Assembly: GCF_019966545.1 (NCBI RefSeq)
Contig: NZ_JAIMIC010000005.1
Coordinates: 1 to 64,000 of the forward strand
Direction of reading: 5' to 3'
Source: Heliomarina baculiformis
Lineage (GTDB): Bacteria > Pseudomonadota > Alphaproteobacteria > Rhodobacterales > Rhodobacteraceae
DNA: 64,000 nucleotides
Position numbers and translations under genes: made by a program. Positions 37,479-44,659 of this stretch are shown piece after piece (position 1 is the stretch's first letter; every line of letters begins with the position of its first letter). The notes under the pieces are model-generated. The model was not told where the DNA came from and ran no database searches. It saw only the letters and a program-made list of their open reading frames with translations.

Positions 37479-38276
37479 TCAGGCGAAAGGTTCATCTGGC
37501 TGCAGAAGGCGCCGGTGAAATGGCAGCAGGTCGCTTTCCTGAATGAAGCCGCAGTTTCTGGCGGTCGGCAGCGCCTTGGCGCAGCCTTTGCCCAGATATT
37601 CATAGATCATCCGCGTGACACGAATGCCACCCGGGCTTTCGCGCATCGAGCGCGACACGTAGCCGGACCAGAAGTTGTTCTCGAACGACGATATGCGAGA
37701 CAGGTAATTGAAGGTGGAGCTGAGTGCGTGACGGCGCGAGATCATCATGGTCACGCCGTCTTCGGTACGCGCGACATAGCCGCGGAATTCGCGCGACGGA
37801 AGATCTTCGGACAGCCCCTGGCTGCGCATCGCCTCACGTGCCTCGAAGCCGCGCACATGGGTGATCTGGTCAGAGCGAGACACATGCACGAGACCGCGCA
37901 GGAACAGAGAAGTGTTCAGGAAACTGCGACGGTAGAAACAGTAAAAACCGGAGGGAAAAAATTCTTCGGGGATGTTGCGCGTTCCATTGGCGAGGAAATC
38001 CGACAGGAACGGACCGCTGATGACGTGGTTGTTGGTGGTGAGCGATTCAACGGGTTCGAGGAGGATCCGGGCGTCGACGCCGAAAAACCGACAGATTCTG
38101 TCTAGCACATCCGGTCTAGGAAAGCTTTCGCCGGACAAGTACCGGTTAAATTGTGTCCGGTTGATGCCCAGTTGGCGGGAAAGTTCTGAGATTGAGCTAT
38201 AGCGCTTGGACAATCGGCGCAGGTTCGCGCCGAACATGTCGCGAAGATCAGCCGGGGATCTGGATATCTGGTTCAT
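37479..38276 (-). CDS. XRE-family transcriptional regulator
   Basis: The protein has 265 residues. The N-terminal helix-turn-helix (about 10-65) is LSKRYSSISELSRQLGINRTQFNRYLSGESFPRPDVLDRICRFF in outline (two helices around SELSRQLG and RTQFNRYLSG). The C-terminal 180 residues have no recognised ligand domain but repeat aromatic and Arg-rich segments (GFYCFYRRSF, FRGYVARTEDG, FWSGYVSRSMRES). It is 102 bases upstream of the Rieske oxygenase on the same strand and may control it. The AT-rich region 38277-38531 upstream carries inverted repeats that are candidate operators. Confidence 0.82.
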   Translation of the reverse strand: MNQISRSPADLRDMFGANLRRLSKRYSSISELSRQLGINRTQFNRYLSGESFPRPDVLDRICRFFGVDARILLEPVESLTTNNHVISGPFLSDFLANGTRNIPEEFFPSGFYCFYRRSFLNTSLFLRGLVHVSRSDQITHVRGFEAREAMRSQGLSEDLPSREFRGYVARTEDGVTMMISRRHALSSTFNYLSRISSFENNFWSGYVSRSMRESPGGIRVTRMIYEYLGKGCAKALPTARNCGFIQESDLLPFHRRLLQPDEPFA

Positions 38277-38531
38277 CTCTGTCCTAAGCCGCTCTCGAAA
38301 AAGCTCTTAAAGAATAAGGCCAAGTCAGTCTAACACCAAACAATTTTCCTTGTTCAAGCTCTGACGCCAAATAGTGTCATAATTGTGGCTAACTAACGTC
38401 ATATGTGCTCAAATGTGACACAAATTTCAAGTTAAAGTTTTCCAATTACACTTGTTGAGAAGGCGCATTTTAACTCAATGTGAACCTGTAAACATATGTC
38501 ACAACGTCTAATTTAGGACGAAAGGCCGGAT
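38277..38531. promoter_or_regulatory. AT-rich divergent regulatory region with inverted repeats
   Basis: The region lies between the XRE regulator and a divergent 108-residue gene. It contains TTGAG (38455-38459) and CTCAA (38474-38478) spaced by 14 bases, and TGTGACA (38414-38420) facing TGTCACA (38497-38503). It is markedly AT-rich compared with its neighbours. The elements are plausible operators, but no consensus promoter could be settled. Confidence 0.4.
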
Positions 38532-38858
38532 ATGTACGGAATTGTGCTTTGGAGCGACAGGAGCGAGCGTCAGGCAGTAATCTGGTGTGAGGATCAGGGT
38601 GATCTGGCCTATTGTCGCCAGACCGCAGAGCATGGTGCGGGCAGTATCCATGCCGGTGACTGGGTGCAGTTCGATATCACCCAGAACGCGCAGCAACGCT
38701 ATGCGCATAACCCGCGACTGGTCGTCGAGGGTGGTGTTAATCCGCTGGCCGATTGTCTCGCTCGGGCGCTGAACCGCGCCAACGCCGACAAAGTACCGGT
38801 CGATCACGGCGGCGCCAAGATCATCGAATTTGCCGAGATGGCAGATCTGAAGGCTTAA
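38532..38858 (+). CDS. Conserved hypothetical protein, 108 aa
   Basis: The protein has 108 residues, is soluble, with a beta-rich start (MYGIVLWSDRSERQAVIWCEDQGDLAYC) resembling small barrel folds, and a helical end. It has no catalytic motif. Its first residues suggest a nucleic-acid- or ligand-binding barrel, but this is inference. It is convergent with ilvN, separated by a hairpin. It belongs to no named family that was recognised. Confidence 0.7.
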   Translation: MYGIVLWSDRSERQAVIWCEDQGDLAYCRQTAEHGAGSIHAGDWVQFDITQNAQQRYAHNPRLVVEGGVNPLADCLARALNRANADKVPVDHGGAKIIEFAEMADLKA

Positions 38859-38878
38859 TCTTCGAACAGTAGTATTAG

Positions 38879-38917
38879 ACAAAGGCGCCCGGTTCGCACG
38901 GACGCCCGTAACTTTGT
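38879..38917. terminator. Candidate bidirectional terminator between ilvN and the 108-aa gene
   Basis: Outer arms ACAAAG (38879-38884) and CTTTGT (38912-38917) enclose an inner stem GGCGcCCG/CGGaCGCC with one mismatch and a 7-base loop. It lies between two convergent genes, immediately after the ilvN stop on the minus strand. Confidence 0.45.
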
Positions 38918-38918
38918 C

Positions 38919-39479
38919 TTATTCGCCGCGTGACAGGGCGGCAACGCCGGTCCGGGCCAGTTCGGATAGACCCAACGGACGCATGAGATCGGCAAAGGCG
39001 TCGATTTTTTCCGGGGCGCCTGTCAGTTCGAAAATAAAGCTGTGCAGCGTGGTATCGACGACATTGGCACGGAAGATGTCGGCGAGCCGAAGTGCCTCGA
39101 CCCGTTTGTCGCCATCGCAGACTACCTTCATCATCGCCAATTCGCGCTCGACCGAGGGGCCTTCGACCGTGAGGTCATGCACCTCGTGCACCGGGATGAT
39201 GCGACCCAGCTGCGCCTTGATCTGTTCGATCACTTGCGGCGTGCCCTTGGTCACGATGGTGATGCGCGACAGGTGTCCGGTGTGGTCGACTTCGGCCACG
39301 GTGAGGCTTTCGATGTTGTAGCCGCGCCCGGAAAATAGTCCGATCACGCGGGCCAGCACCCCGGGTTCGTTCTCGACGAGCACGGCGAGCGTGTGGCGTT
39401 CCTCGATTTCGGAGAAGGTTGGACGCAGGTTATAGGCGGAATGTTTGGTCGCGCCTTTCTTGATCTGTAGGGCGTTCAT
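38919..39479 (-). CDS. ilvN: Acetolactate synthase small subunit
   Basis: The protein has 186 residues and is the regulatory subunit of acetohydroxyacid synthase. The N-terminal ACT domain (about 25-100) has HTLAVLVENEPGVLARVIGLFSGRGYNIESLTV in its classic form (quoted in parts: VENEPGVLARVIGLFSG and GYNIESLTV). It senses valine and activates the large subunit. The C-terminal ALS_ss_C domain follows. It is the last gene of the ilv operon. A gene for an exported protein is inserted between it and ilvB. Confidence 0.96.
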   Translation of the reverse strand: MNALQIKKGATKHSAYNLRPTFSEIEERHTLAVLVENEPGVLARVIGLFSGRGYNIESLTVAEVDHTGHLSRITIVTKGTPQVIEQIKAQLGRIIPVHEVHDLTVEGPSVERELAMMKVVCDGDKRVEALRLADIFRANVVDTTLHSFIFELTGAPEKIDAFADLMRPLGLSELARTGVAALSRGE

Positions 39480-39533
39480 CGGTGAACCTTTCGTCTTGTG
39501 TCCCGCGGGGCGGCGAGAATGGGGCGGTGCCCG

Positions 39534-40151
39534 TTATTGGTAATTCAGGTTGATGCGTTGATAACCGGGGCGGGCGATGGCCTCGCCTCCCCAGATGCGC
39601 AGCTGATAGCCGTAATCGGCGATGATCATGCTATCGAGCAGCGCGTTCGTGTTTTCGATCACCGTGCCGTCGGGGTTATATCGACGGTTCTGGGTTGGAG
39701 CCGCAAAGGCAAAGGTCACGATGACGTCGTGCCGGTCGTGCAGCGCGTAGGAATGGAACCATACGTCGTTGGGCCCGAACGTCGCCATCTGCCCTCGACC
39801 GGTATAATAGAACCCAGGTGCGCCCAGCATTTCGAGCGCCTTGCCAAGTGTCGTCACCTTGAAACGCAGACCCTCGCCCGGAATGGCCGGGGCCTCGGGG
39901 CGGGGGAAGCTTTCCATGTAGACAATCGGTCCGCCGGGCACGCCGGTGACCGACAGGTCGATCCCGTTCGGGCGCATCCAGCGTTTGACGTCATAGCCAA
40001 GATGCTTTTGCTGTCCGGCCGGAATGCCCAGCCGCGCCGAATTGGCAAACGGTTGTCCCACGTCAAGCCCGGCGAATTCCTGCGCCTGACCGGGAAAGGT
40101 CAGGCCAAGGAACGTGCCAAAGGCCAGTGCAAGATGGCGCAGACCCCGCAT
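39534..40151 (-). CDS. Exported protein of unknown function within the ilv operon
   Basis: The protein has 205 residues. A signal peptide (LRHLALAFGTFLGLTFPGQAQ) directs export. The mature part is beta-rich with no membrane helix (ADYGYQLRIWGGEAIARPGY near the end). Its ATG overlaps the ilvB stop by one base (TGATG), so it is translationally coupled to ilvB, and ilvN starts 54 bases after it. A longer open frame to 40277 lies inside ilvB and is rejected. The function is unknown. Its place between two subunits of a cytosolic enzyme is odd for an exported protein. Confidence 0.8.
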   Translation of the reverse strand: MRGLRHLALAFGTFLGLTFPGQAQEFAGLDVGQPFANSARLGIPAGQQKHLGYDVKRWMRPNGIDLSVTGVPGGPIVYMESFPRPEAPAIPGEGLRFKVTTLGKALEMLGAPGFYYTGRGQMATFGPNDVWFHSYALHDRHDVIVTFAFAAPTQNRRYNPDGTVIENTNALLDSMIIADYGYQLRIWGGEAIARPGYQRINLNYQ

Positions 40152-41905
40152 CAGACCAGAACCGACCCCTTGGTGTCGATGATGTCTTGCGTCTGGGCAT
40201 TGCCAAGCAGGATCTCGTTGTGAGCCTTGCCCGACGGGATCATCGGCAGACAGTTTTCGTGCTTTTCGACAAGGCAATCAAAGATCACTGGACCGTCGTG
40301 ATTGATCATCTCCATGATCGCGTCGTCCAGATCCTTGGGGTCCTTGCAAAGAATGCCTTTGGCGCCAAAGGCTTCGGCGAGCTTGACGAAATCGGGCAGG
40401 GCCTCGGACCAGCTTTGCGAGTAGCGCTCGCCATGCAGCAGTTCCTGCCATTGGCGCACCATGCCAAGCCGTTCATTGTTCAGGATGAACTGTTTGACGG
40501 GCAGACGGTACTGCACGGCGGTGCCCATTTCCTGCATGTTCATCAGCCACGAAGCCTCGCCCGCGACGTTGATGACGAGCGCATCAGGATGGCCCATCTG
40601 AACGCCGATCGACGCGGGGAAGCCATAACCCATTGTGCCAAGTCCCCCGGAGGTCATCCAGTGGTTAGGCTGTTCAAAGCCAAGGAACTGTGCCGCCCAC
40701 ATCTGGTGCTGGCCGACCTCGGTCGTGATGAAACGGTCCTTGCGATCCTTGGTCAGCGCCTCGAGCCGTTGCAGCGCGTATTGCGGTTTGATCGAGGTCT
40801 CCGAAGCCGTGTAGGCAAGACAATTCACCTTGCGCCATTCGTCGATCTGGCGGTGCCATTTCACCAGCGCCTCAGTATCTGTCTTGCGGCCGCGCGATTT
40901 CCAGACCTTGAGGATGTCCTCAAGCACATGGCCCACGTCACCGACGATGGGAATATCGGCCTTGATCACCTTGTTGATCGAGGAAGGATCGATATCGATA
41001 TGCGCCTTGATCGATTTCGGGCTGAAAGCATCGATGCGTCCGGTAATCCGGTCGTCGAAGCGTGCGCCGATGTTGATCATCAGGTCGCAGCCATGCATGG
41101 CGAGGTTGGCCTCGTATAGGCCGTGCATACCCAGCATCCCGAGCCAGTTCTTGCCGCTCGCCGGGTAGGCGCCCAAACCCATCAGGGTCGAGGTCACCGG
41201 GATGTTCGTCGCATCCACCAGTTCGGTCAAAAGCTGGCTTGCCGCCGGGCCCGAGTTGATGACGCCGCCGCCGGTATAAAAGACCGGGCGCTTGGCTTTT
41301 TCGATGGCGGCCACCAGTTCGGTGATCTCTTCCATGTCGCCCTTGACGCGCGGCTGGTAATGCGAGGTCGAGGGTTTCGGCGCCTCATAGGTGCCGGTGG
41401 CGAACTGGACGTCCTTGGGCAGGTCGATCAAGACCGGACCGGGGCGCCCGTGGGTCGCCACGTGGAATGCCTCGTGAATGACACCTGAAAGCGCGTTGGT
41501 ATCCTTGACCAGCCAGTTGTGTTTCGTACAGGGGCGCGTGATGCCGACGGTATCGGCCTCTTGAAACGCGTCCGAGCCGATCAGGAAGGTCGGCACCTGC
41601 GCGGTGATCACGAGAATCGGAATGGAGTCGAGCAGCGCGTCCGTCAGGCCGGTCACGGTGTTCGTGGCCCCGGGCCCCGAGGTAACGAGGACGACGCCGA
41701 CCTTGCCGGTCGAGCGGGCATAGCCTTCGGCAGCGTGCACGGCACCCTGTTCATGACGCACCAGGATGTGGCGAATGTCATTCTGTTGAAAGATCTCGTC
41801 ATAAATGGGCAGAGCGGCCCCACCCGGGTAGCCAAAGATCGTATCGACGCCCTGATCCTTGAGCGCCTGTACGACCATCTTTGCGCCGGTCATTTCTCGT
41901 TTCAT
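40151..41905 (-). CDS. ilvB: Acetolactate synthase large subunit
   Basis: The protein has 584 residues and is the catalytic subunit of acetohydroxyacid synthase, condensing pyruvate with pyruvate or 2-ketobutyrate using thiamine diphosphate. The N-terminal TPP Pyr domain has the catalytic Glu in VRHEQGAVHAAEGYAR. A central FAD-binding domain follows, then the C-terminal PP domain (VAGEASWLMN...ILNNERLGMV) that binds Mg-TPP. The start ATG at 41905 has GGAG 8 bases upstream; residues further upstream belong to the leader. Expression is controlled by the attenuator at 41959-42058. Confidence 0.97.
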   Translation of the reverse strand: MKREMTGAKMVVQALKDQGVDTIFGYPGGAALPIYDEIFQQNDIRHILVRHEQGAVHAAEGYARSTGKVGVVLVTSGPGATNTVTGLTDALLDSIPILVITAQVPTFLIGSDAFQEADTVGITRPCTKHNWLVKDTNALSGVIHEAFHVATHGRPGPVLIDLPKDVQFATGTYEAPKPSTSHYQPRVKGDMEEITELVAAIEKAKRPVFYTGGGVINSGPAASQLLTELVDATNIPVTSTLMGLGAYPASGKNWLGMLGMHGLYEANLAMHGCDLMINIGARFDDRITGRIDAFSPKSIKAHIDIDPSSINKVIKADIPIVGDVGHVLEDILKVWKSRGRKTDTEALVKWHRQIDEWRKVNCLAYTASETSIKPQYALQRLEALTKDRKDRFITTEVGQHQMWAAQFLGFEQPNHWMTSGGLGTMGYGFPASIGVQMGHPDALVINVAGEASWLMNMQEMGTAVQYRLPVKQFILNNERLGMVRQWQELLHGERYSQSWSEALPDFVKLAEAFGAKGILCKDPKDLDDAIMEMINHDGPVIFDCLVEKHENCLPMIPSGKAHNEILLGNAQTQDIIDTKGSVLV

Positions 41906-41958
41906 CTGTCTAGCTCCATCCGCGACATCACCGGTTTTCCAAACCTGTCCTTGAACAC

Positions 41959-41985
41959 AAAAAAGCCCCCGAGGGTGTCGGAGGC
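41959..41985 (-). terminator. Intrinsic terminator of the ilv attenuator
   Basis: On the minus strand GCCTCCGA (41985-41978), loop CACCC, TCGGGGGC (41972-41965) forms an 8-bp stem (one G-U), followed by six T (41964-41959). It lies between the leader peptide and ilvB. It is the default structure when charged branched-chain tRNAs are plentiful. Confidence 0.9.
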
Positions 41986-42026
41986 GCATGGGTCTTAATA
42001 TGGTTTACCGTTACCGGCCCATGCGC
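41984..42026 (-). promoter_or_regulatory. Antiterminator of the ilv leader
   Basis: GCGCATGGG (42026-42018), within codons 11-14 of the leader peptide, is exactly complementary to CCCATGCGC (41992-41984). The second arm overlaps the 5' arm of the terminator by two bases, so the two stems exclude or destabilise each other. Confidence 0.75.
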
Positions 42027-42058
42027 ATGCTTCCTACGATGACGACTAGGCTTTTCAT
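42011..42058 (-). CDS. ilvL: ilv operon leader peptide
   Basis: The 15-residue peptide MKSLVVIVGSMRMGR contains five consecutive branched-chain residues (codons 4-8: CTA GTC GTC ATC GTA). AAAGGAG lies 9 bases before the ATG at 42058 and the TAA is at 42011-42013. A ribosome starved for Leu, Val or Ile-tRNA stalls at those codons, leaving the 42018-42026 segment free to form the antiterminator. A ribosome that reaches the stop covers it, and the terminator forms. Codons 11-14 are part of the antiterminator arm. The function is inferred from this exact layout. The gene symbol is used by analogy with enteric leaders. Confidence 0.85.
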   Translation of the reverse strand: MKSLVVIVGSMRMGR

Positions 42059-42085
42059 TCCTAGAGACTCCTTTGTGCTGGGCGG

Positions 42086-42114
42086 ACTTTATGGGTGTGA
42101 TGCAGGGGCGTCAA
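42086..42114 (-). promoter_or_regulatory. Promoter of the ilv leader and operon
   Basis: On the minus strand TTGACG (42114-42109) and TAAAGT (42091-42086) are separated by exactly 17 bases. The start would be near 42079, giving a leader of about 20 bases before the leader-peptide ATG. Confidence 0.7.
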
Positions 42115-42589
42115 CAGGCAATCGAGAAGAAAAAGTGATGCTGGATGCGCATTTTTTGACGTTTTATTGCGCAAGGCGCGCGTAATGCGACATTTTCGGT
42201 AATAAGCGTGGTCCTCTGTTAGGAATTTACGTGTCAAACGCCAGCAGGTCTGCGGCGCGGTCGGTGCTTTCGTCTGTATTTTGGCTGAGACGGGCATGCC
42301 GTCGCGACCGTGGGCGGCCATCCGAGTGGCGAATCATTTCTCAGAAAGCTGGCCGCTGACAACATCTGGCAGAGCCCGCTGGGGAGGCCCGCAACATTTG
42401 TGCAAGGTTTGGATAAGGGTTGTGCGACATTTGGGCAAAAAAAATCGGGCGCGGCTGAAAATCTGTGCGCTTACCGAGCGTTAGGGGTATTCCCTTTGAA
42501 GCCCCTTTCAGTAGTGTAGCTACACTTTAACGAACCGCCCTGTCGCAAGAGCATGGGCATAACAAAAAAGTTCATGGGAGGAGTACTCT
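42115..42589. other. Long divergent region between the ilv and TRAP operons
   Basis: The region is 475 bases with no gene recognised. It contains the upstream sequences of the ilv promoter and, near its right end, the 14-bp palindrome at 42513-42526 in front of the TRAP operon. An A8 tract lies at about 42438-42445. A GGAGG ribosome-binding site precedes the TRAP receptor ATG at 42590. Confidence 0.4.
42513..42526. promoter_or_regulatory. Palindromic operator candidate before the TRAP operon
   Basis: AGTGTAG followed directly by CTACACT is a perfect 14-bp palindrome, 64 bases before the TRAP receptor start. This position and symmetry fit a dimeric repressor or activator. The regulator is unknown; none is encoded next to the operon. 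Confidence 0.5.
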
Positions 42590-43678
42590 ATGGATCGTCG
42601 TTCTTTTCTGAAGACTTCGGCAATGGGTGGCACTGCAGCTGCCGCCACAACCCTGGCCGCACCAGCTTATGCGCAGGGCAAGCGGACCCTTACGATGGTG
42701 ACCACATGGCCGCGCGGCCTTGCCGGTGTCTGGGATTCGGTCGAGCGCGTCGCGCAGGGCATCACCGAAATCACCGATGGGCAGGTGACGGTTGAAGCCA
42801 AGGCCGCGGGCGAACTCGTCGGCGCGCTGGAAGTGTTCGACGCCGTGACTGCAGGTCAGGCCGACATGTACCACGGTGCGGATTACTACTTTGTCGGTCA
42901 GCACCCGGCCTTCGCTTATTTTACCGCAGTTCCCTTTGGCATGACCGCGCCGGAAATCATGACCTGGTACTATGGTCAGGACGGCATGGCGCTGCACCAC
43001 GAACTGGGTGAAATCTTTGGTATCCGTTCCTTCCTCGCAGGTCAGACAGGCGCGCAGGGTGGTGGCTGGTTCCGCAACCCGGTTACCTCGGCAGACGATT
43101 TCAAGGGGCTCAAGTTCCGTATGCCCGGTCTGGGCGGCGAAGCCCTGTCGAAACTGGGCGCTTCGGTTCAGGTTCTGCCGGGCGGCGAAATCTACCAGGC
43201 GCTGTCGACCGGTGCTCTGGACGCGACCGAATGGATCGGCCCGTGGTCGGACGAAAAGCTGGGTTTGCAGGAAGTTTGTCCGCACTACTACCCGGCCGGT
43301 TTCCACGAGCCCGGTGCGGCCCTGTCGGTTGCGGTCAACCTTGAAGTGTTCAACAGCCTGACCCCGGCGCAGCAGAAAGCCATCGAGGTGGTTTCCGGTG
43401 AAGCGCACCAGGCCAACTATGCACAGTTCATCGCGAACAACGGCCCCGCGCTCGAGCGTCTGAAATCGGGCGGCACGCAGATCCACGAATTCTCCAGCGA
43501 TGTCTGGGATGCCTTCGGTGCGGCTTCGGTGGAACTGCTTAACGGCTACACCAGCGATGACACCTTCAAGAAGATCCACGATTCCGCGCAGGCGTCGATG
43601 CGCGCCTCCTCGGGCTGGCTCTCGGTGTCCGACAGCTTCTACTCGCGCGAGCGCAACCGCGTTCTTGCGTCGATGTAA
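42590..43678 (+). CDS. TRAP transporter substrate-binding protein (TakP/DctP type)
   Basis: The protein has 362 residues. A twin-arginine signal (DRRSFLKTSA ... AYAQG, about 1-30) exports it already folded. The mature protein is a DctP-family receptor; TRMVTTWP-like TMVTTWPRGL, LPGGEIYQAL and TGALDATEWIGPW match the group that binds 2-oxoacids such as pyruvate and 2-oxobutyrate (Rhodobacter TakP) or lactate. The conserved receptor Arg is probably that in LKFRMPGLGG. It presents the substrate to the DctQ/DctM membrane subunits encoded downstream. A GGGAGGAG ribosome-binding site lies about 9 bases before the ATG. Confidence 0.92.
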   Translation: MDRRSFLKTSAMGGTAAAATTLAAPAYAQGKRTLTMVTTWPRGLAGVWDSVERVAQGITEITDGQVTVEAKAAGELVGALEVFDAVTAGQADMYHGADYYFVGQHPAFAYFTAVPFGMTAPEIMTWYYGQDGMALHHELGEIFGIRSFLAGQTGAQGGGWFRNPVTSADDFKGLKFRMPGLGGEALSKLGASVQVLPGGEIYQALSTGALDATEWIGPWSDEKLGLQEVCPHYYPAGFHEPGAALSVAVNLEVFNSLTPAQQKAIEVVSGEAHQANYAQFIANNGPALERLKSGGTQIHEFSSDVWDAFGAASVELLNGYTSDDTFKKIHDSAQASMRASSGWLSVSDSFYSRERNRVLASM

Positions 43679-43702
43679 TCTGCTTCAAACGTGTTATAAA
43701 CC

Positions 43703-43733
43703 GGTCGCGCGCGGTCTCCGCGCGCGACCTTTT
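43703..43733 (+). terminator. Strong hairpin between TRAP receptor and permease genes
   Basis: GGTCGCGCGCGG (43703-43714) and CCGCGCGCGACC (43718-43729) form a perfect 12-bp GC-rich stem with a TCT loop, followed by TTTT. It lies in the 76-base gap after the receptor gene and should end most transcripts or protect the receptor mRNA 3' end, giving excess receptor over permease. Confidence 0.8.
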
Positions 43734-43754
43734 CAGACCTAGGGGCAAATCCGA

Positions 43755-44648
43755 ATGGGCGACGCTTTGATCTGGCTGGTGCAGAATATTGCGCTTGGCT
43801 TTTACAACATATTCTATGCCCTCTCCCATCCCGCCCTCTGGCTGGACTGGTCCGACAAGCAGGCGTTGATCCGGTTCATCTATTACGGCGCCTCGGTCGA
43901 ACTCTTCTTTGCCGTCTTCGACATCGTTCTGGTGATCACCATCATCGGGTTGATCCGCCCGGCCTTTATGTGGGGCTGCGTGCGCGTGCTTGAAGGGTTC
44001 GCCAACACGGTTGGGCGCACGGCGGCCTGGGTCGGTCTGCTTATGGTCCTGCAGCAGGTGATGATCGTTTTCCTGCAATCGATCTTCCGCCTCGGCGAAC
44101 TTACCATTTCACCGGTTGGCTTCGGTTTCACCCAGTCGGTTGGATGGTTCACTGAAGAACTCAAGCTTTACAACGCGATGGTCGTTGCGCTTTGCGTCAC
44201 CTACACTTTCGTGCAAGGCGGTCATGTGCGCGTCGACCTTGTCTATTCGGTCGTGAAATTCCGCACCAAGAAGATCATCGACATGTTCGGGTCTATCTTC
44301 TTCATGGTGCCCGCGGCGGTGCTGACATGGCTCTATGCGTGGTTCTTCCTGTGGCGGAACATGATCACGCCAAAAGTGTCGGCGACCGACAAGCTCGACC
44401 TGATGCTGCGCAAGGCGCAGATCGTCAAATGGAACGTCGAAACCATCGGCTTCTCGCCGAACGGATTCAACGGCTATTTCCTCTTCAAGATCCTGATGGT
44501 CATCTTCACCGGCATGGTGCTGATCCATGCGATCGCGTTCTTCTATCGCTCGCTGCTGGAATTCCGCGAGGGCGAAGAGAGCGAGAACAAGTATCTCGAC
44601 CGTGACACGCTGGGCGCGGGCGAAGAAGCCTACGAAGGCACACACTAA
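43755..44648 (+). CDS. TRAP transporter small permease (DctQ type)
   Basis: The protein has 297 residues, longer than the usual 160-230 of DctQ proteins. About six helices are visible (around 10-25, 52-75, 90-115, 140-155, 182-205 and 240-262). The final part carries a Glu-rich cytosolic tail (FREGEESENKYLDRDTLG). AGGGGCAAATCCG leads to the ATG. DctQ forms the integral membrane core with DctM and contacts the receptor. It lies 11 bases before dctM. The extra length matches the enlarged DctM of the same operon. Confidence 0.88.
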   Translation: MGDALIWLVQNIALGFYNIFYALSHPALWLDWSDKQALIRFIYYGASVELFFAVFDIVLVITIIGLIRPAFMWGCVRVLEGFANTVGRTAAWVGLLMVLQQVMIVFLQSIFRLGELTISPVGFGFTQSVGWFTEELKLYNAMVVALCVTYTFVQGGHVRVDLVYSVVKFRTKKIIDMFGSIFFMVPAAVLTWLYAWFFLWRNMITPKVSATDKLDLMLRKAQIVKWNVETIGFSPNGFNGYFLFKILMVIFTGMVLIHAIAFFYRSLLEFREGEESENKYLDRDTLGAGEEAYEGTH

Positions 44649-44659
44649 GGGAACGACAT

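Noticed and set aside
40127-41119. Long plus-strand frame of about 330 codons
   Set aside because: It runs antisense to ilvB and shows no motif; chance frame.
42572-43579. Minus-strand frame of about 335 codons
   Set aside because: It is antisense to the TRAP receptor gene, whose Tat signal and DctP motifs are clear.
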